Shown: positions 37,054-49,047 of the stretch, piece after piece
Numbering within the stretch: position 1 is the first letter of the stretch
Layout: each line of letters starts with the position of its first letter
Origin: Lithospermum erythrorhizon
Lineage: Eukaryota; Streptophyta; Magnoliopsida; Boraginales; Boraginaceae
Assembly: GCA_019722365.1 (NCBI GenBank)
Contig: JADFUC010000758.1
Location: 62,001 to 126,000 of the forward strand
Direction of reading: 5' to 3'
DNA: 64,000 nucleotides
Program-made: the position numbers and the translations under genes
The notes under the pieces: model-generated
The model's database searches: none
Told to the model about the DNA's origin: nothing
What the model saw: the letters and a program-made list of their open reading frames with translations, nothing else

Positions 37054-39552
37054 ATGTTAACCCACTCCTTACTGGGCCCCACCACCTTAATTGGTCCATG
37101 GGCCCATCAGGCCCACCGGAAAGCCCAAAGGTTGACCACCGCATCCGCCGTGAACAGCCACCGGAACAACCACTATGGCGTACTTGGTGTTTCTCCTAAT
37201 GCCTCCGTTTCTGATATCAAGAAAGCTTATCGTCTTCTTGCTAAAAAGGTCACCTTTTTTACTCATAGTTGCATATGATTTAAATGTTGTTCCTTTTATT
37301 TAAGTATATACTCCTTCCGTATCAATATAAATGATCGTTTATACAAATTTTCATTAATTAGAGTTAGTGAATGCACTTTAGAGTAAAAGTCATGTCTCAA
37401 AAGTGTAACTCATATTATGAATAGGACACAACATGGTTACCCTTTTCGATTAATCACTTTAATCTAATGATAGAAACATATGGACATGGACGGAGTATTA
37501 TACAACATAAATTAAAAATTGAATAATTCAACCATCAATATTTAGAACTTGTTGGGTTATAGATTATTGTGAATTTAGGATTGTTTATAGATGAATTTAT
37601 ATATTGTTGGAAAAACCAATTAAGAAACTTAATTGGATTTTGGAGACAATGAAGTATATAGGAATAACAGGATTGTTTAGTTAAACAAATTTGTCAAAGG
37701 CTATAAAGAATGCAATGATAAGTGATGAAATTGTAATCAAGTGTTCATTGACCAAAGATTAGTTGGGGTAATAGATAATAGCGTCGTTATGGCTACAACC
37801 CACATAATATGGATGATAACAAGAAGCATTTTTTAGAATTTAATTTAGTTTCCTTATCTATTTGTTCGTTCGTTAGTGCTTATTTTACATGAACGCATGG
37901 AAAATATAGTTTTTTGAATTGCTAATATATATGAAATATTGTTTTTCCCTTTTGGTTTTTCGTCGTGTTTCTCTTTTATGTACTTATATGTGTCTCTTCA
38001 GAGGTATTGAGGCATGATGATGTTTTGATTTAATGCCCTCCTTTCTTTCACTATTTTCTTCTTTTTTAAGAATTAACAATTTGGTCAATTGAATTGTTTC
38101 TCTTCCACAAAAACAAAATTTAGTGACAACTAGGAACTGAAGTTTCGTTTGAAATTACCTTCTGATGTAAGAGAAAGGAATGGGTGATGGGTGTATGCAA
38201 CGAACTTAAAAAATTCAATGTGGCCGACCCTCCCTTAAATCTGCTATGTTGGACTTGCCTTACATTGGCTTCCTCTTATAGCAACATAGATATGGCTGCC
38301 TCTTAGATTGCAAGCTAGTAACCATACTGTTATCTAACATTTTCAATATTGCTGCAGTATCATCCTGACGTCAGTAAATTCTCAACTGGTGACGAGGTTT
38401 TTAAGAGAATCCGCCTGGCATATGATGTGAGCATTCCCTCCTCACTGTACCTATACTAGCTTACGTCATAATTACTTTGATTTATCAGTTAACCAGTTCT
38501 TCATTACCATGTGATAGTGTTTTCTTGATTGATTGCGTGGACAATCGAAGTATTTTGTTAATTTTTCCTGTGATTGATCTTGTTCAATAGCTAAAGAAAT
38601 TTACATACTCCGTATAATTTAGCTATAATAAAGATGATAAGGTTAGATTCAATGTCAGTGGTATTGAGAGTTATGTATTGGCTAAAGACATTGCTGACAA
38701 ATCTAATTAAGAGTTATGTAGTGCTTGACAGAGTCATGTCAAATTTATCATTAGTTTGTAGTAGTTCTTTAGTAGCAGTGCAGAAATGCAAATAATAGAA
38801 ATTGAGCATATGCAAGACAGGGTTTTTATTACCAAGAGAATCACAAAAATATATATATAATTTAATGATAATATAAGGTTGATTAGTTCTGGTCCCTTCC
38901 CAAGGAATATAGACTAAGCTCCAGTATGTAAGAGTACTATCATCTGTAGGTACTATCAGATGAGGCAAAGAGAAACCAGTATGATAGATCTCTTCGACAT
39001 CAAGAGGATATTGGCCGACCATTGACTGGAGAGTGGGATGATAATGTAGAGTTTATGGATGGAATGAAGTTCTATAGATGGGCCAATGTGAGGCAGAAAA
39101 TGCAGAGCAACAAGTATTGGGAGCAGTATTACTCGAGCGTCTATGAAGAAGTTGATGAGGAATCTGAAGATGAGATCCTAGTGGAAGAGAGAGGCTCTTT
39201 TCTTGAAGTGCTTGGGTCTGCTTTCCTTACAGTCTTTCTGATGCAGACTGTGGGTATTCGGTTATCTCTCATGTTTAATTGTCTTATCGCATATTTTGAT
39301 CGTAAGTTGGATTCTGGGTATAAGATTGGCTACTTTCTTGCCTGGATATTGGGTGGAAAAGGCGGTGTTTTGCTCACGTTGTTCCTTTCTTTTGCAATCT
39401 GGGTTTGTGGCAAAACCAGAAGCAGCATAGTTGCTTTGATAGTATGTGCCATGTGGGTGGGCTCAAATATCGCAAGATATGCTCCTATTCCTCAAGGCGC
39501 TCTTCTTACTTTATTGTACATGTCAATTAAGTTGCAGGATGATCTAAAGTGA
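37054..39552 (+). CDS. J-domain (DnaJ/HSP40) membrane protein, probably plastid-targeted
   Basis: A J-domain protein that would stimulate an Hsp70. Three exons: 37054-37248, 38358-38426 and 38950-39552, giving 288 residues. The start is the ATG at 37054; the open frame reaches back only to a TTG at 37039. The first about 40 residues are rich in Ser/Thr/His/Arg and poor in acidic residues, like a chloroplast transit peptide. The J domain covers about residues 40-105 (HYGVLGVSPNASVSDIKKAY) with the HPD motif in YHPDVSKFSTGDEVF. After an acidic linker (VYEEVDEESEDEI) there are about three membrane segments: FLEVLGSAFLTVFLMQTVGI, GVLLTLFLSFAIWVC and SSIVALIVCAMWVGSNIA. This fits a plastid-membrane J protein of class C. 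The exact partner is unknown. Confidence 0.88.
37307..37499. mobile_element. Stowaway-like MITE in the J-domain gene intron 1
   Basis: About 193 bases with terminal inverted repeats TACTCCTTCCGT (left) and ACGGAGTA (right), and TA at both edges as the Stowaway target site. It is the most complete MITE of this type in the window. Confidence 0.7.
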
Positions 39553-40135
39553 AACTAGGGTCTTGTTCTTCTGTGATACAAGTATTATTTATCATTATAC
39601 TTTCTTTGTAAATCAACAAAGAATAGAAGAGCTAAATCTAGTTAAAATGCATGCATACATATACACATGTTCTTAATTGCGCAATCTATCAGTAGCTGAT
39701 CTCTTTGCATTTATTTGGCTTCTTGTCCCTTTATCTTACTGAGGGATTTCTCTGTCCTTCCATGGCCATGTGACAAATGCGAAAATGCCGGTGCGCATGG
39801 TTCGTGGTAAAAGCTTGAAGTGTTAAGAAATGCAGATGCACTAGCTTGCCGTGAAGTGTGTGAGTTCGAAATCGCATGTGAGGAAATACAAATATTAAAG
39901 TGGTTTAAAGGAAAATTTCGAGTCATGGCCAGGTTGAGGTATATCTAAGTAATTTACTCCTCCGTGGGGCTAATCCCTGAGTATGGATATAGAAGTAAAC
40001 TAGTGTATTGTTCGGCGTTTTGACAAATGTGAACCATGATTAACTTTGCACTGTATTATATACCAAACATGTCCAAATAATTAGAAGGAAATATTAGAAG
40101 ATAAAGAGTCTAGTTTGTACAGAACTTGATCATAC
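39553..40135. other. spacer between convergent genes; possible decayed exon
   Basis: Holds the 3'UTR of the J-domain gene. On the minus strand at about 39752-39791 the text GCATTTTCGCATTTGTCACA followed by TGGCCATGGAAGG loosely resembles a coding end I associate with the small membrane protein starting at 40294, with base losses. This is tentative. Confidence 0.3.
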
Positions 40136-40294
40136 CTTCACTAGGTTAAGGTCTTGATTCTCATTTTGAAATGCATTGTCTTCAATCATCACATCATCTC
40201 CAATGTCCAAGTGCACTTTGTTTGCCGATGAAGTTGCATGCCACGCCAAATAACCTGCCAATGCCGCAGAGAAAAATACCAGAATAAACCTCAT
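40136..40294 (-). CDS. first exon of a small single-pass membrane protein; downstream exon not found intact
   Basis: 53 codons start at the ATG at 40294. A hydrophobic N-terminus (FILVFFSAALAGYLAW) forms a signal anchor, followed by an acidic, soluble stretch (VHLDIGDDVMIEDNAFQNEN). The exon ends in NLVK at a good donor (AAG/GTATGA). The beginning MRFILVFFSAALAGYLAW is of a type I recall from short, uncharacterised plant membrane proteins of about 90-100 residues whose last part is a second exon. No intact second exon is seen before the convergent J-domain gene, so the gene may be broken or end differently. Function unknown. Confidence 0.45.
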
Positions 40295-41445
40295 CGGAGA
40301 TATTCTTTCGGAGATGGAACAAATAACAGACCAAGAACACAAAGGGCTTCTATGTACCACCCCCACCCCCCCTTTCCACAAAAACTGGACTAGTTTTAAA
40401 GAATAATGTAGTGTGCATTGATGTCTTAATGCTTAAGGGATGATGGCCATTATGTTCAGCTTGCTGGTTGCTACGTGGTTTTACAATCCAATAAAATGAA
40501 GTGCTACCAACTCTACTACATGTATTTGTCATATTATAAAAACTTCAGTCTAACCTAAAGAAGCCTGGGGGCTGCTCACCAAATTTCGAAGCTCAAGTAC
40601 CTCTTTCATTTCACCAAGAATTCAAGCTTGTTTTCTTCATTTGAAGGGCTGGGATTGCACACAAATACTTAGTTCTGCTGTCACCACTAAACCCTAAATT
40701 ACACATGTAAAAAATTACTCTCGACTCGTTACTTGGATTAATAATTTACTAGCCCATTTTACTACATTCCAAAAAAGATGATGTGTTTGAACTTTGATGG
40801 TCAAATTTGCTAATTTTGTGTTGAGATATTTGTGTATATGTTATATACATTGATGAAAACATATCAAAAGATGGTATATTTACATCTACTTTATTATTTT
40901 GACATTATACTTTTGATTCAAATTTTACAATCTTTTTCGGATTAAGAAGATTCTATATAATCAAATCATAAAATGCACAAGTGAGAATTGTAATGCAAGA
41001 ATGTTAGATAAACTGGTGAGCTTGAAATGAGAGCTTATAATCTCTTGAACTGATAATGTGGTCGCTTTATCATTTTTGTGGGTTAGTATTTCTCAGTAAT
41101 CCACTCTTTGAAGAGCATCCAACAATGTTAAGTGCACGAATGACCATAGTCTTTGAGCATACCAAGGGGAACATAGTGCTGTCACCATATCCTATGGCAA
41201 ATGTTCTTATGATACAAATAAAACAAGGAAAAACAAAAACACACAAAAGCAGAATAAAAACCTAATTCAACTTCAAGATATTGTTAATCCTCAGATGAGT
41301 GTACATAGAGACCTATCTTGCATAATTACCACTATTGGTACCGAGTCATATTCGTCCAATGCAAAGAGCCTCTAATGATCTCATTTACATCACATTTTGA
41401 AATATTTCAAACAAAGGGAATCTACCTACATCATAGATTGATATT
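40295..41445. other. intergenic spacer, no gene seen
   Basis: Leader and promoter of the small membrane protein gene, then AT-rich DNA. A MITE-like phrase (TTTGATGGTCAAATTTGCTA near 40794) is present without terminal repeats. The bases just below 41446 are the GAR1 3'UTR. Confidence 0.45.
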
Positions 41446-43855
41446 CTAGAATCGTCCTCCCCGACCTCTGAAACTACCACGGCCCCCACCTCCTCGAGGG
41501 AAACCTCGGCCCCGGGGAGCACCCCTTCCACGAAAACCTCCACCTCCACGTGGTCCACCCCTTCCACCACCTCTTCCGCCACGACCTCCACCTCTTCCAC
41601 CGAATTGAGCTTGTCCCCTGAAACGAGATACAGAAGTCAGGGCCACATATAAAATGTACCAGTTTCTACTATACGAGACCAGTAACAATCAGAAAACATT
41701 CTAAGATAAATGTCACAGAAACAACTATTTGAAGGGATGAGAGAAAAGAAACAGAGCACAAGATAAATAGAGGCATCAGTTTTAAAAAGCTCGAAATTTA
41801 AGACATCATGATTAAATCAGTCCATAATTTTGTTATCATCATTTGCCTCCAAGGGGAATATAAATAGAAAAGAGATGTGAATAATACATTCACATGTATC
41901 ATCGAATCACTAGTACAGCAGAACAAAAAACATGACCAAAATCAATTCATGTTATTGGATATCAAATAGCAAAGGTTCGAGGACAACGAAAAGTAGATCC
42001 GACAAATAATTAAAAATGTTTGATTATACCAACGAAAGTACAGGATAATAGAATTCCTGACCCTCATAAAAAAATGATAAATTCATTGATGTTCCCATAA
42101 GGAACATTTCATAATGTTTGCCTCTGTCTGAACTGGATAGTTAGTCGATGTAACTCCAGTTATTCGAAGGCAATTCTTGGTATGCATGAATATGTGGAGT
42201 AAATAAATAACATACTGCTGTGAAAAAATGTTGATACAATCAACAAAGGTACAGGAAACAGAAACATTCCTGACCCTAAAACTATTTGACTGAATAAAAA
42301 ATGATCCCATAAGGGAATCCTTTAATTTCCGCCTCTGTCTGAACTGGAGGGTGTATATATTATAGCTTCTCCAGTTATTCGAAGGCAATTCTTGGCATGC
42401 ACGAATATGAAGAATAATGATGAAATTGCAAGCTTAAAAGCCAAATCACTCACAAAGACAAAAAAGAAATGAAATGTCCAAGGCTGTTTGTGCAACAAGA
42501 GATTACAAACACATTGTCACTACAAAAAGCCTTGGCCGTAAGATGCAATAGCAGCCCACTTCTTACTTTATGCCTCCTAACTAAGCCAATATGAAATTTA
42601 AATATTGCATTTGGCTACTCAAAGAGGCAATGACTGAATTAAAAGCATACTATTAGTGAATATATAATAAAGACATACTTTGAACAAAGACATAAAACCA
42701 ACAATTGCTTGTCCCTAAACAACATCAACATGGAACGAGCAGGAACAAAACCGACAAGATAAACGCAGCAAACTATAACAAAGACGTACTTTGGCTGAGG
42801 AAGAAATCTTGCTAATGGCAAAAGCTTAGCTGGGTCAATGAAGAACTTATCCCCAGAATTGTATGAAGTTGCAATAATCCCTTCCATCATCTTAACTGAG
42901 AAAAACTGAAACAAACAACAAATTTATGGCAATCAAAACAACTATAAAAAGATCAAAGAATCGATAAAAAATCAAATCTTTAACTAACATATGGCCCAAA
43001 TATAGTAAATTATCAATAAAACTCACAGATTCATTAATGGGTCCAAAAATTTCATCAACTTTCCCAATCTGGGTCTTGTTCTGAAGATAAATTGGTGCAT
43101 TGAAATAAGGGATTTTCTCATTTGTAAGCTTTGTGACTGCATCTCCTTCACATGCATGAACAAATGAAGAGACCTCTGCAAATAATCACATCAACTAAAT
43201 CAATAACCAGTCCTTCAAAATAGAAATATGCATAAACGATTAGGTATATGCCTTATGAATTTAATTAATTTAGCTCCAATGATTTTCACACACTAAACAT
43301 GCTGATAACGTCATACGCAATAAATATGGTTAAGAAAAAGATATCATGTAATTACTAAGATTTTGATTAATATATTGGCCGAACTAGAAAGAGATAAAGT
43401 GGAAAACCATTGAACTTCACTTTGAAAAAATTTGGAATTTATCGAAATTATAAATTCTTCATACTCCGTATTATATAAAACATAATTTGCCACTCAATAA
43501 TAAAAAATATTTCATTTAAATAGTTTTCATGATATTGGTCTCTCTTAATATTCATTAAAGATCCGCCGGTAAATAACTAAACATGTATATGCAACTATAC
43601 ATATGTATATGAGTCGATGATTTTCACCTCCACTAGCTAATAACGACACTTGATAAAATAAATGTATGTCATTATCGAGGAATTGGAATATATATAGGGA
43701 AAAGCGAACCAACTAACTGGGAGACCTTCATCCACAGTGCGGAAACCACGCCCGCAAAACCCCGACCTCCACCACCACACTGAAGCCACTTACCACCATC
43801 TCTGCCCCTCTAAAGCCCTTCTCTATACAAAACCACGTCCTCTTGGAGGCCTCAT
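41446..43855 (-). CDS. GAR1: GAR1, H/ACA snoRNP subunit 1; first exon damaged
   Basis: GAR1 is one of four core proteins of H/ACA particles, which convert uridine to pseudouridine in rRNA and snRNA. Exons: 43726-43855 (N-terminal RGG exon), 43027-43175, 42790-42905 and 41446-41617. The core is intact: [41 protein letters not shown] and [20 protein letters not shown]. The last exon is a Gly/Arg-rich RGG tail ending GRGGRF, as usual. Exon 1 begins MRPPRGRGF, but its frame then meets TAG and later TAA; the expected RGRDGG text appears in another frame, and the frame returns at VDE before the donor. So there are two compensating shifts plus stops. Either real decay, an alternative short exon 1 (donor GTATAG after codon 9, acceptor before VSS, in frame), or sequence error. 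The promoter still has telo-boxes and site II motifs. Confidence 0.85.
42014..42180 (-). ncRNA. candidate intronic H/ACA snoRNA, copy A
   Basis: In the GAR1 last intron, sense strand. 5' hairpin: lower stem TTGCCT (42173-42168) with AGGCAA (42123-42118), internal loop TCGAAT/CAGACAG as the guide pocket, and upper stem AACTGGA (42161-42155) with TCCAGTT (42137-42131). Directly after the lower stem is an H box ACATTA (ANANNA). A second folded part follows (ATGTTCC TTAT GGGAACAT), and the unit ends ACA plus three bases at 42014. The target uridine is not worked out. Confidence 0.6.
42226..42395 (-). ncRNA. candidate intronic H/ACA snoRNA, copy B
   Basis: Tandem paralogue of copy A. Lower stem TTGCCT (42388-42383) pairs with AGGCGG (42334-42329), where two pairs became G-U wobbles; the same pocket TCGAAT/CAGACAG; upper stem AACTGGAG (42376-42369) with CTCCAGTT (42349-42342). 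An H box AAATTA follows directly, then a second hairpin region whose outer stem may be AAAGG/CCTTT, and a terminal ACA plus three bases at 42226. The loops diverged while stems, pocket and boxes stayed, as expected for a structured RNA. Confidence 0.6.
42479..42535 (-). ncRNA. further hairpin in the same GAR1 intron
   Basis: CCAAGGCT pairs perfectly with AGCCTTGG across 57 bases, with an inner stem GTTTGT/ACAAAC. It could be part of another snoRNA but H and ACA boxes were not placed. Confidence 0.25.
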
Positions 43856-43904
43856 TGTTTATTCGTTAACAAGCTCACTTGGAGGAGGTAGTTATAAGGG
43901 GGGC

Positions 43905-44022
43905 TAGGGTTTAGGGTTTTACTTCAAATAATAGTTTCAGGCTTTAGGTTTTGTGCATTTGCAATGGGCTGGGTTTAATATTTATCGGGTCTAGTTGCTT
44001 ATTGGGCCATGATGGATCTAAA
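43905..44022 (-). promoter_or_regulatory. telo-boxes and site II elements of the GAR1 promoter
   Basis: TAGGGTTTAGGGTTTT at 43905-43920 is a double telo-box (AAACCCTAAACCCTA on the gene strand), 50-65 bases upstream of the ATG at 43855. TGGGCT near 43966 and TGGGCC near 44003 are site II motifs. The set is typical for ribosome-biogenesis genes and matches the RPS5 promoter in this window. Confidence 0.7.
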
Positions 44023-44740
44023 TTATGCATTTATAATTTATTGGAAAGACTTCGTTAATAACGATATCATTTGCTTGGGGTAGATGTTAAATTCACTCTT
44101 TGTTAGCTAGCAGATCGAGGGTGAATTCGAATCTTGATCGATAGCGGATTCACCAGAGGCACGATGCCAGCCTTGTTGAAATGCGTCTTGACATTTCGTT
44201 TTTATAATAAATGATGAATTTTGTTCGACGAAAGCAAAATGCTCCGCTGTAAGGGATATTTGATTTGTTTATACAGATTTATATGTCTTTGAACTTTCAT
44301 TTTCTCTTCTTTGTATTATTTTATAGTTGGTCAAAATTAAAATAACTTTAGGATTTCTATTTTTCGGTGAAATTTTCCAATTATTTGAAGATAGGGGAAG
44401 TATTTATAGAAGTAAAAATCAACAATAATAAGACACATATAAGATATCTCACAAAAAAATAACTAACTCCAACCATCAGTGCAATGCAAGGGTGTTTGTT
44501 AAAAAGCTAAATTAAGCAAGCTTAAAAATTAATTAATTTAGCGCTTAATTTATTAAGTTTATTTGGTAATGAATTATTTTAAGTACTTAATAAATTAAGT
44601 ACTTGTAAATTCTTAAGCAAATTTTAAGTTAAAATTCTATAACATTTTCTCCTCTTAAAAATAAAATTCATAAAGTCAAGGAATTTATATCTTCATTACA
44701 TTAATTTTCTTCGTATCTAAAGCCCATATCCACTCCATTA
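44023..44740. other. AT-rich spacer upstream of GAR1
   Basis: No gene. A stretch at about 44100-44175 (GGTGAATTCGAATCTTGATC) has a B-box look but no matching A box. TTAAGTACTTAATAAATTAAGTACTT near 44579-44604 is a short palindromic repeat. Confidence 0.4.
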
Positions 44741-45240
44741 TTCTTTTGTGATAATAATATAAAAATAATGATAAAAATAAAAATAATATAATAATAATAT
44801 TAATAATAAGAATAATTAAAATAGAAATAAAAATAATAATAAAAATAAACATAAACATAATAATAAATATAATAATAATAATAATGATAATAATAATAAT
44901 ATATACAAGAAAAATAACAAAAAATAATAAAAATAAAATAATAAAAATAAAAAATAAGCTTAATAATAATAAAAATGATAATAATAAAAAAACTAATAAA
45001 TAATAATTAAAACAAATAATAATATGTAAAAAGAAAATAAAATAATAATAATAAATGAAAATAATAATAATAATAATAATACTAATAAAATAATAATAAT
45101 AATAATAAAAGGTAATTACTAATAATAATAATAGTAAAATAAAATAATTATATTAATAATAATTGTTATAGTAATAATTAATAATAATAATTAATGATAG
45201 TAATAACTATAATAATTATTAATAATAATTAATAATATAT
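44741..45240. repeat. imperfect AAT/TAA trinucleotide microsatellite block
   Basis: About 500 bases made almost only of AATAATAAT and AAAATAAT runs with few interruptions. Confidence 0.9.
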
Positions 45241-45399
45241 TTTAATATTCGTATTTATTCTATTCATATTAATAATATTTATTATTTATTTATCTATTAA
45301 TAGTATTATTTATTTAATATATGATGCGTATATATAAATGAAATAGAGTAGAATAGAATTTGTGATAAAAATTCAATTGATGCTTTTTCTTTATCAAAC

Positions 45400-47460
45400 A
45401 TCTAAATATTTTTCGAGTATTAAGATTTAGTTATAATTCAATTTTAGTCATTCAATTTTCAATTTTAGAGCTTGGTTTTAAAATTTAACAAAGGCCGTAA
45501 GTTTAGCAACTAATACGAGAAACTTGAGACTTCAAAATGCTCGGTAACCTATCAGATTGTAGACATCGAAAATTTAGCCAAGAGAAAATAATTAAATTGA
45601 TTAAGGCAATTAATCAGAGATTAATTAAGAATTCGAACATTTAAAGAATGTCAGCGTGGTGATTAGGGTTACCATTCAACCTTAAATTGAATCAAGCGCC
45701 GAGGCCGAGGGTTCATCATCGAAGCCCACAGGTTAATCGAAGTCAAGAATAACGGTTTCTACATTAATTAACCCTAAGTTTGAACTCGAAATAAGGTTCC
45801 CGAGAAAATAGCCTCGCATTAAATGTGAGATAAAATTAGGGCTCGAAAACCCTAATTTTCTTAATTAAAAGTCGGCTAAACGGGTCGTTCGAAGGCAGCG
45901 TAGGCTGAAATGAAGAATACATAAGCGGGGTTTAGAATGAAAACTCGCAAGTTTTGTGGTCCAAAATCAGGCTCATGAGTTATGTGGTTCAAAATCACCA
46001 CTCAAAGTTTGTGCGGTGAAAAATCAAGGTTAAAAGTTCGAGATTGATATGAAAATCTGGCTTGATCTGAAAAACTAACTTTTTAATCAAAAGCGGCACC
46101 TAAAAGAGATTCTTGAGTCGTAGTAATTGAAAATAAATCAAATTCTAGGATGCTTTGCTTTTCTGAGATTAATGGTCGGGTGTAATGCAATCAGCCGTAC
46201 GTCAGCCAGCATTAGAGGCCAAAACATAAATCACAGCGCCATTTTGACGAAATTCCATAGACAAAAATCCCAAAAAACACACATAAAACCTACGAGAAAA
46301 TCTGAGAGAATGTTCTGAATTTTAAGTTAAACTCTTTGAAGGCTAATAGCGAGCACCACGTGGTGGGCTGACGTCTCAGGGTGGCTGGCTTGGTGCTGAA
46401 ATCAAGGATTGTGCACAAAGCGCAATAATCGGCCCGAGGACCTGAGCCAAAATCATTGAGAATCGGCGTAAGGTTACCGACAACGCTTTGAATATTCGAG
46501 GATTAAGGCATATAGCCCTGATTGTTCAAAAACTTGGATGAACACGATAAATTTAGGGTTTGATTAAATCAATCTCGAGATATAGGAATAGAATTGAGCA
46601 GTCCTATGCTCGGATTCTGAGGAAGCTTAATATTTCTTCAGGCGTGTCTAGTTGATCCGATGTCATCCAACCAAAGGTTGGAGCGTTCCGCGCCATGCGG
46701 TCGTCATTTCTATGTAACCAATTTCTTAAGGGTTGTCTTCAAAAGTGAAGTAGTAACTTCTTGAACTTTAAGCTAGAAGTGAGACCCAGAATGCCATTTA
46801 AAATTAAAAACACAGATTAAATGTCATAAATCTTATGACAATTTTGCTAAGACTGGATTGTAATTACAAGCGAGGCAACGTTAATGACGTCATTCATTAC
46901 AATTTCGAGAGAGAACAAGTCTGTCACAGATGAGTTTCGTATCAGTATTTCAAAATCTGTCGAATCGAGGTGTCGTATCAGTATTAAATCGGCTGCTTAA
47001 AAGAGGTAAAGAGAACTGTAATCCCAAAGAAGTGTGTCACTAAAGGTTGTATCTTATCAGAATTTCTGAAAGTCATGGCCGTGTCCAAGAAGCTAGTCTC
47101 GCTCTGAAGGTATGCGATTAAGTCCAGTAGTGCGAGAGTGGTGGGATTAAGTCAATCGGAGGATATTAAGACTCACAATGTCAGAAGTCAGGACAGTCGA
47201 GTCAGTGAGGTAAGGGGACTATCAGAATTTCATGGGGCTCTCCAGAATCGAGGTCGAATCAGTCGAGTTGATTGGTCGTCAGATCTGAGTTCCAGCTGAG
47301 AGTCATTGTTTCAGAATCGAATCGAGTCGAGTGGTCAGTCGGCTTATCAATTTCAGTGTGTGGGGCGTTTCATGGAATCGTCGATGTGACACAGGGATCC
47401 TTCGTTTGGGCGGTCGATCATCTTCGATTTGATAAAATCTATACCTTACGATAAATTTTC
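45400..47460. other. unrecognised GC-richer stretch, possibly LTR-element derived
   Basis: From about 45640 the composition is much less AT-rich than the surroundings, with GA-rich words (TCGAGTCGAG, AGTCAGG, CAGAATTTC) and no long open frame. It may be the LTR or untranslated part of an old retroelement, but no pol domain, primer site or matching second copy was found. Confidence 0.3.
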
Positions 47461-48993
47461 TCCCTCTGATGAATTTTGTTTGTACCTATCATAAATAATA
47501 AAAATTCTTCTCTCCATTACAAAAGACAAGAAATATAGCATCTTTAGATATTGTTGTATTGAACTGTTTTTATCTCTAAAAAACAATTACGGTATCAAAT
47601 ATTGTTTGTGGTTAAATTGTTGTACCATCTGGCCTAGACGACCTACCGTTCAAAGGTCGCCATCCAAAGAATGGGCTGCTAACTAATGCAGCTTTGACTT
47701 ATATATTTATAACACTTCCTCACATTTATGTTCTTACTCATCAATTAAATCATAGACAGTATTTCGAATTGAGGTTGTAACAACCGGAACATTATTTGCT
47801 CTACTACTTATAAAAATCGAAAGGGACGGTCCTTCGACCTTCGACTTATTATATTTTTACACAAATTGAACTTTTAGACGAATTGAAGTACGTTTTGAAA
47901 TCCATCATAAAAAATAACAAATCAAAAATACAACAGTGAGAAACTACATAAAGAAGATTCAAAGCTTCCATGCACCACAGATAGACCAATCTGACTGGAA
48001 TAAAATGTTTCATTATTATTAGAGAAAATAAAACAAGTAATCTTCAAAATTTATCAAAATCAAGATTTAATCCTTCAATTTTTTGTTACTTGTTTGTATA
48101 GTTACTATTCCCTAAAATCCAATTTTAATCGATTTTTAAATATGCTCGAGATAAATGCTATCTTAAATTACTACTGCTATATTATTAAAAAAAATTAAAA
48201 AATAAATATTATAAAAGTATTTTAGAGGAGACGAATCCAAATATATATAATTTGTTTTTTAGAATAAGAATAATTAATAATTGATGGTTAAGGATTGATT
48301 TTAAAAAATCGAATAATGATTAAAATGGATTGGAGAAAATACCTTTTTTTATAAGTAATACATTTCAATAAATTATTCAAGTACATCATGTTTATCGATT
48401 AAATCGCTATCATTTCTATTGTTACATTCAAAATCCGCTAAATTAAAACTACTAATAAAAACATCCAAAAAAAATTAAAATAAAAAACAACCAACACTAA
48501 AACAACTTTTCATTAAATTCTTCCATTCTCTTGAGCATGAATTTCACAAAAATCATGATTTGATCACCGAAACTTTTTATGTTAAATTGTGTTCAAATCG
48601 TATAACAAATAATTTGCACAAACTAAAACTTTGAAAACTAAGTCACTACAACTCCGTATTATTTACAAACTTCTGCGCTTAATTTTTTTTTAAGGATTAT
48701 ATTATTGTAATACGAGAAGTTGAATGAATGATTATAATCAAATTGTCGGCTGAAGATCTCTTACCATACCATTGTCTCGACTCTTGATGGTGGACCTCAA
48801 AGAAACAAGAAGAAATTAAAGCTGACCAAATTAAAGGACTCAATTCTCAAGTAGCTCGCAATCACAAATTACCACCCTTCATTTCGACAATTCACATAAA
48901 TCACTATCGCACGTGTTACTATTTGATCCATTATTGGGAGGGCACTAATAATAATCCACCCTATGTCTCTATCCAAGATAATTGAATGTAATA

Positions 48994-49047
48994 ATCCTCC
49001 AATCTTATACACTTGTTATTATCCTCCAATCTTATACACTTGTTATT
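48994..49047. repeat. perfect 27-base tandem duplication
   Basis: The unit starting ATCCTCCAATCTTATACACT occurs twice back to back with no difference, so the event is recent. Confidence 0.9.

Noticed and set aside
44090..44175. B-box-like GGTGAATTCGAATCTTG as a third SINE
   Set aside because: No convincing A box at a fitting distance.
47272..47454. 60-codon open frame as a gene
   Set aside because: Short, no motif, embedded in an unrecognised repeat-like stretch.
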